This document shows positions 1 to 5,947 of a DNA stretch of 7,906 nucleotides, one piece after another (position 1 is the first letter of the stretch; each line of letters opens with the position of its first letter). The translations under genes and the position numbers were made by a program. The notes under the pieces are model-generated. The model had not been told where the DNA came from and ran no database searches. It saw only the letters and a list, made by a program, of their open reading frames with translations. The DNA is taken from positions 1 to 7,906 of the forward strand of contig DYTL01000035.1 of assembly GCA_020726005.1 (NCBI GenBank), in the 5' to 3' direction. The stretch comes from Microcaldota archaeon. GTDB taxonomy: Archaea > Micrarchaeota > Micrarchaeia > Anstonellales > Bilamarchaeaceae.

Positions 1-482
1 AAAAAGGTGGAAAAATATATTTAATAGTTGGAATTGACCCTGGAATAAAAACTGCATTTGCAGCGATTGATTTAAATGGGAGATTAATAGTTGCTGCTAC
101 GCTGAAAGGGGCTAATATTGATAAAGTGGTCGGGGAAATTGCAAAAATAGGGACGCCCAGTTTGGTTGCAAGTGATGTAAAACCCGTACCATTTGCAGTG
201 CTAAAGATTGCAGCACGATTTAATGTAAAAGTACGTGTTCCTCTCCGAAGTATGCAAAAGCAAGAAAAAAGCGATATTACCCATCATATGAAAAATTTGC
301 ATGAAAGAGATGCGTTTGCTGCAGCTGTAAAAAGCCATCGTATTTACGCAAATAGATTAAGGCAAATAGACTCGCTTTCAATTGCTCTTGACAAAGACAA
401 ATTAAAACATCTTATAATTCAAGGGTTCTCGCTTAAAAATGCGATAACTATGCTTGAGTACCACCTAGCTTCATTGAAATGA
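1..482 (+). CDS. DUF460 / COG2433 RNase H-fold (RuvC/YqgF-like) protein, 3' part
   Basis: Open reading frame entering from the left edge (codons in frame from base 3) and ending in TGA at 480-482, about 159 residues visible. The first strand reads IVGIDPGIKTAFAAIDLNG, the acidic first strand of RuvC/YqgF-type RNase H folds. It is followed by a second acidic position in ASDVKP and by the late HERDAFAAAVKSHRIY motif that marks DUF460 proteins. These are archaeal, predicted nucleases or nucleic-acid-binding proteins of unproven function. No ATG lies in frame before the motif. A GTG exists at 126 but would delete the first strand, so the gene most likely starts upstream of the window; a GGTGG at 6-10 leaves a rare non-ATG start possible. 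Only about 45 residues follow the HERDA motif, whereas the larger COG2433 proteins I recall carry a long coiled-coil tail. It is convergent with the decarboxylase gene. Confidence 0.85.
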   Translation, partial: KGGKIYLIVGIDPGIKTAFAAIDLNGRLIVAATLKGANIDKVVGEIAKIGTPSLVASDVKPVPFAVLKIAARFNVKVRVPLRSMQKQEKSDITHHMKNLHERDAFAAAVKSHRIYANRLRQIDSLSIALDKDKLKHLIIQGFSLKNAITMLEYHLASLK

Positions 483-548
483 ACTATTTACTTCGAGTGC
501 GCGCGGAATTTTGACGCAAAGTCTCTTGTCCATTTTCCTATAATAGCA
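483..548. other. Short convergent intergenic gap
   Basis: This 66-base gap separates the stop codons of the DUF460 gene (plus strand) and the decarboxylase gene (minus strand). I see no strong hairpin followed by a T-run on either strand and no small ORF with a ribosome binding site. It probably holds only the two 3' ends. Confidence 0.5.
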
Positions 549-1730
549 TTATGAAAGCCGATTTTTATAATCATTATATCCAAACTTTCGCACTATGTGC
601 ATGTTTTTAGTGCTTGGACTATAAATCGTAATTGATGGGTGTTTTACACCATTGAACATTGTTGTTTTTACCATTGAATAAATTGCCATGTCTAAGAAAA
701 CTAATCTATCTCCTATTTTAAGCGATTTTGCAAATGAATAATCTCCTATTATATCACCAGCGAGACAAGTTATTCCGCATAATTTATAAGTATATTTTTG
801 TTCTCCTGGCTTTCCAGCTCCAATAATATTTGGGCGATAAGGCATTGCAAGCACATCTGGCATGTGCGCTTCCGCAGAAGTATCTAATATTACAATATTT
901 GATTCATTTTCTATTATATCAAGAACAGTTGCAACAAGCACACCTGTATTAAACGCAACCGCTTCGCCTGGTTCAAGATGAACTTGCATTTTATATCTAT
1001 TTTTAAAATCATTTATTGTTTTACAAAGCAAATTAACATTATAATCTTTTCTTGTAATATGATGTCCTCCACCAAAATTTACCCATTTCATCTTTGGAAT
1101 ATATTTTTTGTATAATTTTTCAAACGAATTTAAAACACGAACGAGCACGTCGGAATTCTGTTCACATAATGCATGAAAATGCAATCCATTTATTCCAGTT
1201 AAATCTTCACCCTCAAGATCTTTACATTGCATTCCAAGTCTTGAACCAGGAATACATGGATTATATAGAGCTGTTTCTATTTCTGAGTGTCCAGGATTTA
1301 TTCTAAGTCCAATCTCTATTTTTTTTCTTGAGTTTACTATTATATCACGATGTTTTTTCCATTGTGAAATTGAATTGAAAATTATATAATTAGAATATTG
1401 GATTACTTTTTTCATATCTTGTTTAGAATAAGCAGGCGCGAACGTATGAACTTCTTTTCTAAATTCTTCATATCCAAGCCGTGCTTCAATTGGACCGCTT
1501 GCACATACTCCATCAAGATATTTTCTTATTATTGGGAATGTACTGTGCATTGCGAATGCCTTCAAAGCAAGAAGGATTTTTATGCCGGTGCGCTTTTGCA
1601 CTGAATTCAAAATTTTTAGATTTCTTTCTAGTAAAGCGTCATTCACGATGAAACAGGGGGTTTCTACATTATCTATAATTTTCTTCGGAAAATTTTTCAA
1701 TTCATTCATATAAAAATTATTTGCATCCAT
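549..1730 (-). CDS. nspC: Carboxynorspermidine/carboxyspermidine decarboxylase (CANSDC, NspC)
   Basis: PLP-dependent fold-III decarboxylase of the alanine-racemase/ornithine-decarboxylase type. It removes CO2 from carboxynorspermidine or carboxyspermidine to release the triamine, in the cytoplasm. Numbering from a GTG at 1739, I see the PLP lysine in LALKAF (K60), ASGPIEARLGYEEF, FNSISQW, HFHALCE (187-193), the phosphate-binding NFGGGHH (221-227), LEPGEA (255-260), DTSAEAHMPDVL, the catalytic cysteine in TCLAGD (C325) and the late YSMVKTTMFNG. Length is normal for the family. There is no Shine-Dalgarno. I chose ATG 1730 (393 aa) because a TTAAAAAGATAAAA stretch lies about 25 bases upstream, as for a leaderless archaeal transcript; GTG 1739 and ATG 1709 are alternatives. 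The synthase gene for the preceding step lies directly upstream. The diamine substrate (diaminopropane, putrescine or agmatine) cannot be read from the sequence. Confidence 0.93.
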   Translation of the reverse strand: MDANNFYMNELKNFPKKIIDNVETPCFIVNDALLERNLKILNSVQKRTGIKILLALKAFAMHSTFPIIRKYLDGVCASGPIEARLGYEEFRKEVHTFAPAYSKQDMKKVIQYSNYIIFNSISQWKKHRDIIVNSRKKIEIGLRINPGHSEIETALYNPCIPGSRLGMQCKDLEGEDLTGINGLHFHALCEQNSDVLVRVLNSFEKLYKKYIPKMKWVNFGGGHHITRKDYNVNLLCKTINDFKNRYKMQVHLEPGEAVAFNTGVLVATVLDIIENESNIVILDTSAEAHMPDVLAMPYRPNIIGAGKPGEQKYTYKLCGITCLAGDIIGDYSFAKSLKIGDRLVFLDMAIYSMVKTTMFNGVKHPSITIYSPSTKNMHIVRKFGYNDYKNRLS

Positions 1731-1761
1731 TTTTTGCACGTTTTCATTTTATCTTTTTAAC

Positions 1762-1812
1762 ACTTGCTTGAAAATGAAAAAATAGTCATCGGAACGCCGA
1801 CGACTAGATTTT
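1762..1812 (-). repeat. Copy 1 of a ~48-bp intergenic element
   Basis: This stretch aligns with 4189-4236 in the same orientation. On the plus strand both share CTTGAAAA, GAAAA, ATAGTCATCG, ACG, CG, GACT and ATTTT in the same order with near-identical spacing, about 40 matches with small gaps. Here it fills the space between the synthase stop codon and the decarboxylase gene, ending about 30 bases before the decarboxylase ATG. In this copy the GTC/GAC arms form a near-perfect hairpin (see the terminator entry). Confidence 0.7.
1777..1806 (-). terminator. Hairpin plus U6 tract after the synthase gene
   Basis: On the minus strand TAGTCGTCGG (1806-1797) pairs with CCGATGACTA (1792-1783). This is a 10-bp stem with a single G-U wobble, closed by the loop CGTT, and followed immediately by six T (1782-1777). 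It starts four bases after the synthase stop codon at 1811-1813. It has the shape of an intrinsic terminator, and in archaea the U-tract alone promotes termination. It lies between two genes of one pathway, so it may separate or attenuate their expression. Confidence 0.65.
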
Positions 1813-3028
1813 ATGGAAGGTTTCCTGTGAATTCAATTTGCTGCCACGGAAGTCCATATTTATTGAGTGCTTCCATAAACGCATCTGGATCCAACTGTTC
1901 AACGTTGAATACACCTGTGTTTTTCCATATGCCTTTAAGCATCATCATCGCACCTATCATTGCTGGAGTTCCAGCAGTGTAAGAAATTGCCTGCGCTTGA
2001 ATTTCTTTGTATGTTTTCGCGTGGTCGCATACATTATAAATATAAATTTTCTTTTTTTTGCCATTTTTAGTAATACCATCAAATATGCATCCTATTACAG
2101 TTTTACCTGTGTAATTCGTACCGAGCAAACTTGGATCCGGAAGCAATGTTTTTAGGAATTTTATTGGTACTATCTTTTTGCCTTCAAATTCAACTTCATC
2201 TATTCGGGTCATTCCTACATTATGGAGTACTCTTAAATAAGTTAAATAATTCTCAGAAAATGTCATCCAAAATCGTATGCGTTTGAGCCCTATTATATTT
2301 CTTACGAGTGATTCTAATTCCTCATGGTAAAGGAGATAGCTTTCTCTTGGCCCAACTACTGGATAATCAAACGAAAAGTGTACGCTTTTGGAATCGAGTA
2401 TCATAGGCGTTTCTATCCATTTTTCATTTTCCCAATACTTTACTATTTGCGTAACTTCGCGAATATTGATTTCTGGATTAAAATTCGTTGCAAACGGGTA
2501 ACCATGATCACCTGCATTACAGTCTAAAATATCTATATTTGTTATTTCCTTATAAATATGTTTTTGCGCATACGCACAGAAAACGTTTGAAACACCGGGG
2601 TCAAAACCACAACCAAGTACAGCCATTATTCCTTTCTTTTTGAATTTTTCCTGGTATGCCCACTGCCAACTATATTCAAAATGTACATCATCTAACGGTT
2701 CATAGTTCGCAGTATCTAAATAATTCACTCCTGTTCTAAGGCACGCATCCATTATTGTAAGGTCCTGATAGGGAAGTGCAACATTAATCACTAAATTAGG
2801 TCTAAATTCATTTATGAGTTTAACTAAATCTGGAACTTTGTTTGCATCCACTTGCGCGATTTTTATTTTTCTACCCATATTTTTTTCTATTTCAGCAGCT
2901 ATTTTATTACATTTTTCTATATTTCTGCTAGCAAGACAGATTTCGGTGAAAACTTCGGAAACTTGCGCGCATTTTTTAGCAACAACGTTTCCAACTCCAC
3001 CAGCACCAATAATTAATATTTTTCCCAT
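1811..3028 (-). CDS. Carboxynorspermidine/carboxyspermidine synthase (dehydrogenase), saccharopine-dehydrogenase fold
   Basis: NAD(P)H-dependent enzyme that condenses aspartate semialdehyde with a diamine and reduces the imine to carboxynorspermidine or carboxyspermidine, the substrate of the next gene's decarboxylase. The N-terminus holds a Rossmann fold with GAGGVG at residues 8-13, then ASRN (33-36) at the cofactor-ribose position and LDTANYE (104-110). The middle carries LGCGFDPGVSNVF (138-150) and LDCNAGDHGYPFATNFNPEI (169-188), the latter diagnostic of this branch rather than of lysine-pathway saccharopine dehydrogenases. A late SYTAGTPAMIGAMMM segment (349-363) closes the substrate domain. 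At 405 residues it is full length. ATG 3028 is supported by GAGGTG at 3039-3034, five bases away, and by an AAATATAAAAAA box near 3056-3067. A hairpin terminator follows its stop. It is often annotated simply as saccharopine dehydrogenase or LYS1-like. Confidence 0.93.
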   Translation of the reverse strand: MGKILIIGAGGVGNVVAKKCAQVSEVFTEICLASRNIEKCNKIAAEIEKNMGRKIKIAQVDANKVPDLVKLINEFRPNLVINVALPYQDLTIMDACLRTGVNYLDTANYEPLDDVHFEYSWQWAYQEKFKKKGIMAVLGCGFDPGVSNVFCAYAQKHIYKEITNIDILDCNAGDHGYPFATNFNPEINIREVTQIVKYWENEKWIETPMILDSKSVHFSFDYPVVGPRESYLLYHEELESLVRNIIGLKRIRFWMTFSENYLTYLRVLHNVGMTRIDEVEFEGKKIVPIKFLKTLLPDPSLLGTNYTGKTVIGCIFDGITKNGKKKKIYIYNVCDHAKTYKEIQAQAISYTAGTPAMIGAMMMLKGIWKNTGVFNVEQLDPDAFMEALNKYGLPWQQIEFTGNLP

Positions 3029-3033
3029 ATATT

Positions 3034-3067
3034 CACCTCATAAAATTTTTTATTTTTTTTATATTTG
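3034..3067 (-). promoter_or_regulatory. TATA-like box and GAGGTG ribosome binding site of the synthase gene
   Basis: In the 59-base gap after the surface-protein stop codon, the minus strand reads AAATATAAAAAA (about 3067-3056), a good archaeal TATA-like box, followed by GAGGTG at 3039-3034 just before ATG 3028. The synthase gene could therefore be transcribed from its own promoter, giving a short leader, independently of the gene upstream. Confidence 0.5.
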
Positions 3068-3087
3068 CGAGCGATACATGGAACGTG

Positions 3088-4173
3088 TTAATTATAAGTT
3101 TTTGTTCGTTCTATTTCGCGTACATTTATTATATTAGTAATTTTGTTTTTTATTGTATACGCAGAAACAATTACATTTATTGTATCGTTTTGTTTATAAT
3201 AATTTGAACTCGCAAGCGCTGTAAATATTTGCTTTGTATTATTTATTCGTATATTATATATATAATTATAAATTTTTGTGAAATTTTCGAGTTCATCGCG
3301 CGCATTAGCATTTATAGTAAGCAAAGAATCTGGAAAACTTACGTTTTTAAAATCATTTTCGATTTGAGTTTTATTTGTGAAATTACCTACATAGATAGTG
3401 TCAGCCGAAATAAAAGTCACATACACAGGTTTATTGCTAGTGAAGTTTGAAATATTTGAAAAGATATAGTCTTTTTTTGAATAGGAAATTTTGCCAGCGC
3501 CATATTTAGCGGTTATATTTGTAATATTTTCATTTATTTTCATGCGTTTCTCCCACGGAATAGAAATAATCGTTTTAGTCGCGGCAAGTGCAATAATAGT
3601 AGCATTAATAGTGAATTCCTTTTGCGAAGGAAGAATAGTTGCTAATCCATTACCGATAATTTGTTTATTTTGTACAGCAAGAATTACCCGAATAGTAATA
3701 TTTTCACCTTCTTCAAAAATCGGCTCGAGTTTTGTGTAAATCTGGCTTCCTGAAATGTTTTTACTGGAATTGGCAATAGAAAGCTCAATTATAGGCGGCA
3801 ATGAAAGAAATGCATTTACCATTCCACTTATATTTTGCGACGAAAGATATGTATAAAAACCAGTAATATTAGAGGTATTTTTCAACGAAATTACATATCC
3901 CTGAGATGTAGATATTACATTTTCCACATTAGGAAAAGTTTTCAATGATTGAGCTATACTATCATTGCGCAAATTCGTAATTATATAAGATTGATATTCA
4001 ATTATAGTTGCATTCACAATTGTTTCAACTTGAAAATAGTCAGAAGTGTTTTGATTTTCTTTTTTGTTTCCAAAAAAATCAATACTAAAACTTGAGAATA
4101 TGAATACTAATACAAATCCAACTACAAGCACTTTATATATATTTTCCTTTTTAAATAATTCAGAAATTTTCAT
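3088..4173 (-). CDS. Membrane-anchored extracellular protein, densely N-glycosylation-sequon rich; function unknown
   Basis: I do not recognise the family. Residues 1-12 are polar and basic, 13-30 are one hydrophobic helix (YKVLVVGFVLVFIFSSFS), and the remaining ~330 residues are soluble. This fits a type II or signal-anchor protein facing the cell exterior. The external part holds 20 N-x-S/T sequons by my count, roughly one per 16 residues, and no cysteine that I can find. This strongly suggests a heavily N-glycosylated surface protein, since archaeal AglB-type oligosaccharyltransferases use the same sequon. The secondary structure appears to alternate short beta strands. ATG 4173 has GAGGTAA at 4184-4178. 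The gene is divergent from the FKBP gene and is followed after 59 bases by the polyamine synthase, with no obvious functional link. Expected location is the cytoplasmic membrane and S-layer space. Confidence 0.85.
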   Translation of the reverse strand: MKISELFKKENIYKVLVVGFVLVFIFSSFSIDFFGNKKENQNTSDYFQVETIVNATIIEYQSYIITNLRNDSIAQSLKTFPNVENVISTSQGYVISLKNTSNITGFYTYLSSQNISGMVNAFLSLPPIIELSIANSSKNISGSQIYTKLEPIFEEGENITIRVILAVQNKQIIGNGLATILPSQKEFTINATIIALAATKTIISIPWEKRMKINENITNITAKYGAGKISYSKKDYIFSNISNFTSNKPVYVTFISADTIYVGNFTNKTQIENDFKNVSFPDSLLTINANARDELENFTKIYNYIYNIRINNTKQIFTALASSNYYKQNDTINVIVSAYTIKNKITNIINVREIERTKTYN

Positions 4174-4301
4174 CTTCTTACCTCAATAACTTCTTGAAAA
4201 CGAAAAGATAGTCATCGATACGTCGGACTGAATTTTCATTTACATACCTTTTAAAATAGTAGTAATTTAAACTTATTTTATTTAAAAAATTAGTTGATAA
4301 T
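4174..4301. promoter_or_regulatory. Divergent promoter region between surface-protein and FKBP genes
   Basis: This 127-base region serves both directions. For the plus strand, CTTATTTTATTTAAAA (4272-4287) lies just upstream of ATG 4302, which has no Shine-Dalgarno, so the FKBP mRNA is probably leaderless. For the minus strand, TTTTAAAA at 4249-4256 lies about 25 bases from the edge of the repeat copy at 4189-4236, so transcription would start in or near that element and give a leader of roughly 50 bases ending in GAGGTAA. The positions are inferred from composition only. Confidence 0.45.
4189..4236 (-). repeat. Copy 2 of the ~48-bp intergenic element
   Basis: Same orientation and order of conserved blocks as 1762-1812. 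The hairpin is degraded here: AGTC/GACT and CG/CG still pair across a TAT loop, with a bulge and a mismatch between, and the T-run is interrupted by C. It lies 16 bases upstream of the surface-protein ATG and cannot terminate a known upstream minus-strand gene, because the neighbouring gene is divergent. Confidence 0.65.
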
Positions 4302-4970
4302 ATGGTTAAAAAAGGAGATTTCATAATAATAGAATATACTGGCTATGATGAGAATGGCAATATATTTGATAGTACAAGTGGGGAAATAGCAAAACAAGTT
4401 CACGGAAAAGAAGGGAGTTTACTAATTTTTTTTGGTGTGGATTCTATGGTGCAAGGTATGGAAAATGCAATTACATCAATGAAAAATGGTGAAGAAATAG
4501 AATTTTCCTTATCTCCGGATAAAGCATTTGGAGTAAAAGATAAAAATAAAATAAATGTACTTCCATTAAGTGAATTTGATAAGAACGAATTCAAACTTTA
4601 TTCTGGTTTAATAGTACAAATGGAAACAAAATTCGGTGTTTTGAACGGAAAAGTAAAAACTGTGAATAACGGACGCGTACTTATAGATTTCAACCATCCT
4701 CTTGCTGGTCAAAATGTAAAATACAAACTTAAGCTCGTTGAAGTTTTAGACGATGTTAATGGAAAAATTAACGGTCTTATGGCAAAATTGGGTGTAGAGG
4801 GCACTTTTGATGTAAACGGAGTAAAAATAACAATATCTCTGAATAAAGGACAAACTGAAGAGGAACTCAAAAAAGCACGGCTCACTCTTGCAATAAAAAA
4901 TATGATCCCAGAAATAAAGGAAGTTGAGTTTAAAAAGAATGGTTCTTCTATACCTGAGAAGGTTCAGTAA
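4302..4970 (+). CDS. FKBP-type peptidyl-prolyl cis-trans isomerase, long archaeal (SlyD/FKBP26-like) type
   Basis: Cytoplasmic prolyl isomerase and chaperone. The FKBP core opens with DFIIIEYTGYDENGNIFDST (6-25, with the active-site Y and D), then the VQGMENAI loop (50-57), SPDKAFG (71-77) and the closing DFNHPLAGQNVKYKL (129-143). Between about residues 85 and 125 sits the insert-in-flap chaperone domain (NVLPLSEF... ...VKTVNNGRVL). A C-terminal domain from about 150 to 222 matches the extra domain of long archaeal FKBPs, giving the expected ~220 residues. No C-terminal His-rich metal tail is present, unlike E. coli SlyD. ATG 4302 has no ribosome binding site but has an AT-rich box about 20-30 bases upstream, as for a leaderless mRNA. 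The next gene begins two bases after the stop, so the two probably form an operon. Confidence 0.94.
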   Translation: MVKKGDFIIIEYTGYDENGNIFDSTSGEIAKQVHGKEGSLLIFFGVDSMVQGMENAITSMKNGEEIEFSLSPDKAFGVKDKNKINVLPLSEFDKNEFKLYSGLIVQMETKFGVLNGKVKTVNNGRVLIDFNHPLAGQNVKYKLKLVEVLDDVNGKINGLMAKLGVEGTFDVNGVKITISLNKGQTEEELKKARLTLAIKNMIPEIKEVEFKKNGSSIPEKVQ

Positions 4971-4971
4971 A

Positions 4972-5739
4972 ATGTGCGAACTTTGCGATAATGTAAAAAA
5001 CAATTCTGAATATAATGCGTTTCTGTTTAAAATGCAGGAACGCGACATTGTGCGACTTGAATATTCAAAAAAAGTTTTTTCATCATTTCCTTCAATTTTT
5101 GCATATTCTACTATTGAATACCCAAAACTTCTAATTCAACCAATGTTTGAACCAAAAACTGCTTTCGCGGCCCCTATTGCATATTTTCAAAATCTTTCCA
5201 TAAATGAAGAAAAGCTTCCGAGTCATTTCGCACATGGAGCTACCCGTTCAATATTCTTTTTAGGAAAACGGATTATAGTTTTTAGTAAATCCACGGCACA
5301 GTACGAAGGCGAGGAATTTTTTTCTTCCTTTTTATTAGCACATTTTGAACCAAGCGAATATTCATTTTCAATAAGTCCTGAAAACAAAATTCTTATTTCT
5401 GTAAATATAGAAAAACCAGTAAAAAATTTTTTGAGCGGAAAAATTGAAAAAATAAATATTAGTTTTGCGTTTGCACAGGAAAATTTAGAAGGAAAATTAT
5501 TGCGTAAAACAGAAGCTCTCTCATCAACTTTATTCGTGAATCAGTGTAAGCATGCTGGTAGAGATGCAAGACAATGGCTTAACTCAATCGAATATATGTT
5601 CGAATACGTTTCAACAGTTGCGCATTTTTCTCCTCATCCATACTTACTACAATTATGTAATCAATTAGGTTATTCAAGCCAAAAAGATTTTCAAATGAAA
5701 GTTTTAGATTATTTTCGCGCGCATTTTACCGGAATATGA
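4972..5739 (+). CDS. Hypothetical protein, 255 aa, unrecognised
   Basis: I do not recognise this family. The frame is open upstream to a TTG at 4924, but I choose ATG 4972. It follows the FKBP stop codon by one base and avoids a 47-base overlap, and GAGAAGG (4956-4962) sits about ten bases upstream. The protein begins MCELC, a CxxC pair that could bind metal or be redox-active, with other cysteines only late (NQCKHAG, LQLCNQLG). It is rich in F, S and Y, with no clear membrane helix. The middle looks beta-rich (IFFLGKRIIVFSKS, SFSISPENKILISVNIEKP) and the C-terminal third alpha-helical (ARQWLNSIEYMFEYVST, PHPYLLQLCNQLGYSSQKD). Adjacent to FKBP, so probably co-expressed. Likely a cytoplasmic, lineage-restricted protein. 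Confidence 0.82.
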   Translation: MCELCDNVKNNSEYNAFLFKMQERDIVRLEYSKKVFSSFPSIFAYSTIEYPKLLIQPMFEPKTAFAAPIAYFQNLSINEEKLPSHFAHGATRSIFFLGKRIIVFSKSTAQYEGEEFFSSFLLAHFEPSEYSFSISPENKILISVNIEKPVKNFLSGKIEKINISFAFAQENLEGKLLRKTEALSSTLFVNQCKHAGRDARQWLNSIEYMFEYVSTVAHFSPHPYLLQLCNQLGYSSQKDFQMKVLDYFRAHFTGI

Positions 5740-5841
5740 ATTTAAATAGAAATTTCATATTTTTATATTAGCAAACATTTTTAAATTTTTTTGTACATTA
5801 TTTATTTTGGGATATTATGGATTTAGATAGTTTAAGAAAAA

Positions 5842-5943
5842 ATGACGGATGCAATAAGAAAGGTGAAAAGAGAGGGCTATAGACGTAATTATCGTCAAAA
5901 AGAAAAAATGGTTATATTAGAAAATAGAAAAAACGATAATTAA
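5842..5943 (+). CDS. Possible small basic protein, 33 aa
   Basis: ATG 5842 opens MTDAIRKVKREGYRRNYRQK and continues 13 residues to TAA at 5941-5943, four bases short of the converging gltX stop codon. The product is highly basic and helix-compatible. There is no clear ribosome binding site. A second ATG at 5817 in another frame encodes MDLDSLRKN before running to a stop at 5880-5882; dropping one A from the A6 run at 5836-5841 would join the two into a 41-residue protein. It could be a real small protein, a frameshifted gene, or chance in A-rich DNA. Confidence 0.3.
   Translation: MTDAIRKVKREGYRRNYRQKEKMVILENRKNDN
5886..5942. repeat. 10-bp perfect inverted repeat near the gltX 3' end
   Basis: TAATTATCGT at 5886-5895 is the exact reverse complement of ACGATAATTA at 5933-5942, separated by a 37-base A-rich spacer. 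On the minus strand it would fold directly after the gltX stop codon (5950-5948), and the loop would be U-rich, so a role in 3'-end formation of gltX mRNA is possible. Confidence 0.45.
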
Positions 5944-5947
5944 ATTA

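Larger units (their letters stand above)
5740..5947. other. Convergent gap of 208 bases with tiny ORFs and an inverted repeat
   Basis: The left part (5740-5816) is almost pure A/T and could hold a promoter: TTTTTAAATTT lies near 5778-5788, about 30 bases before ATG 5817. The right part (5817-5943) is less A/T-biased on the coding strand, purine-rich, and carries two overlapping tiny ORFs (listed separately). A perfect 10-bp inverted repeat, TAATTATCGT (5886-5895) and ACGATAATTA (5933-5942), ends at the gltX stop codon. Confidence 0.5.

Noticed and set aside
1762..1812. C/D-box guide sRNA for the repeated element
   Set aside because: GATGA and CTGA-like strings occur, but a full RUGAUGA box with a properly placed CUGA box is absent in both copies.
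1094..3137. Several plus-strand open frames of 67-107 codons across the polyamine genes
   Set aside because: They are antisense to well-supported genes, have no recognisable domains and no consistent ribosome binding sites.
4924..4971. TTG start extending the 255-aa protein by 16 residues
   Set aside because: It would overlap the FKBP gene by 47 bases; ATG 4972 directly follows the FKBP stop and has a purine-rich site upstream.
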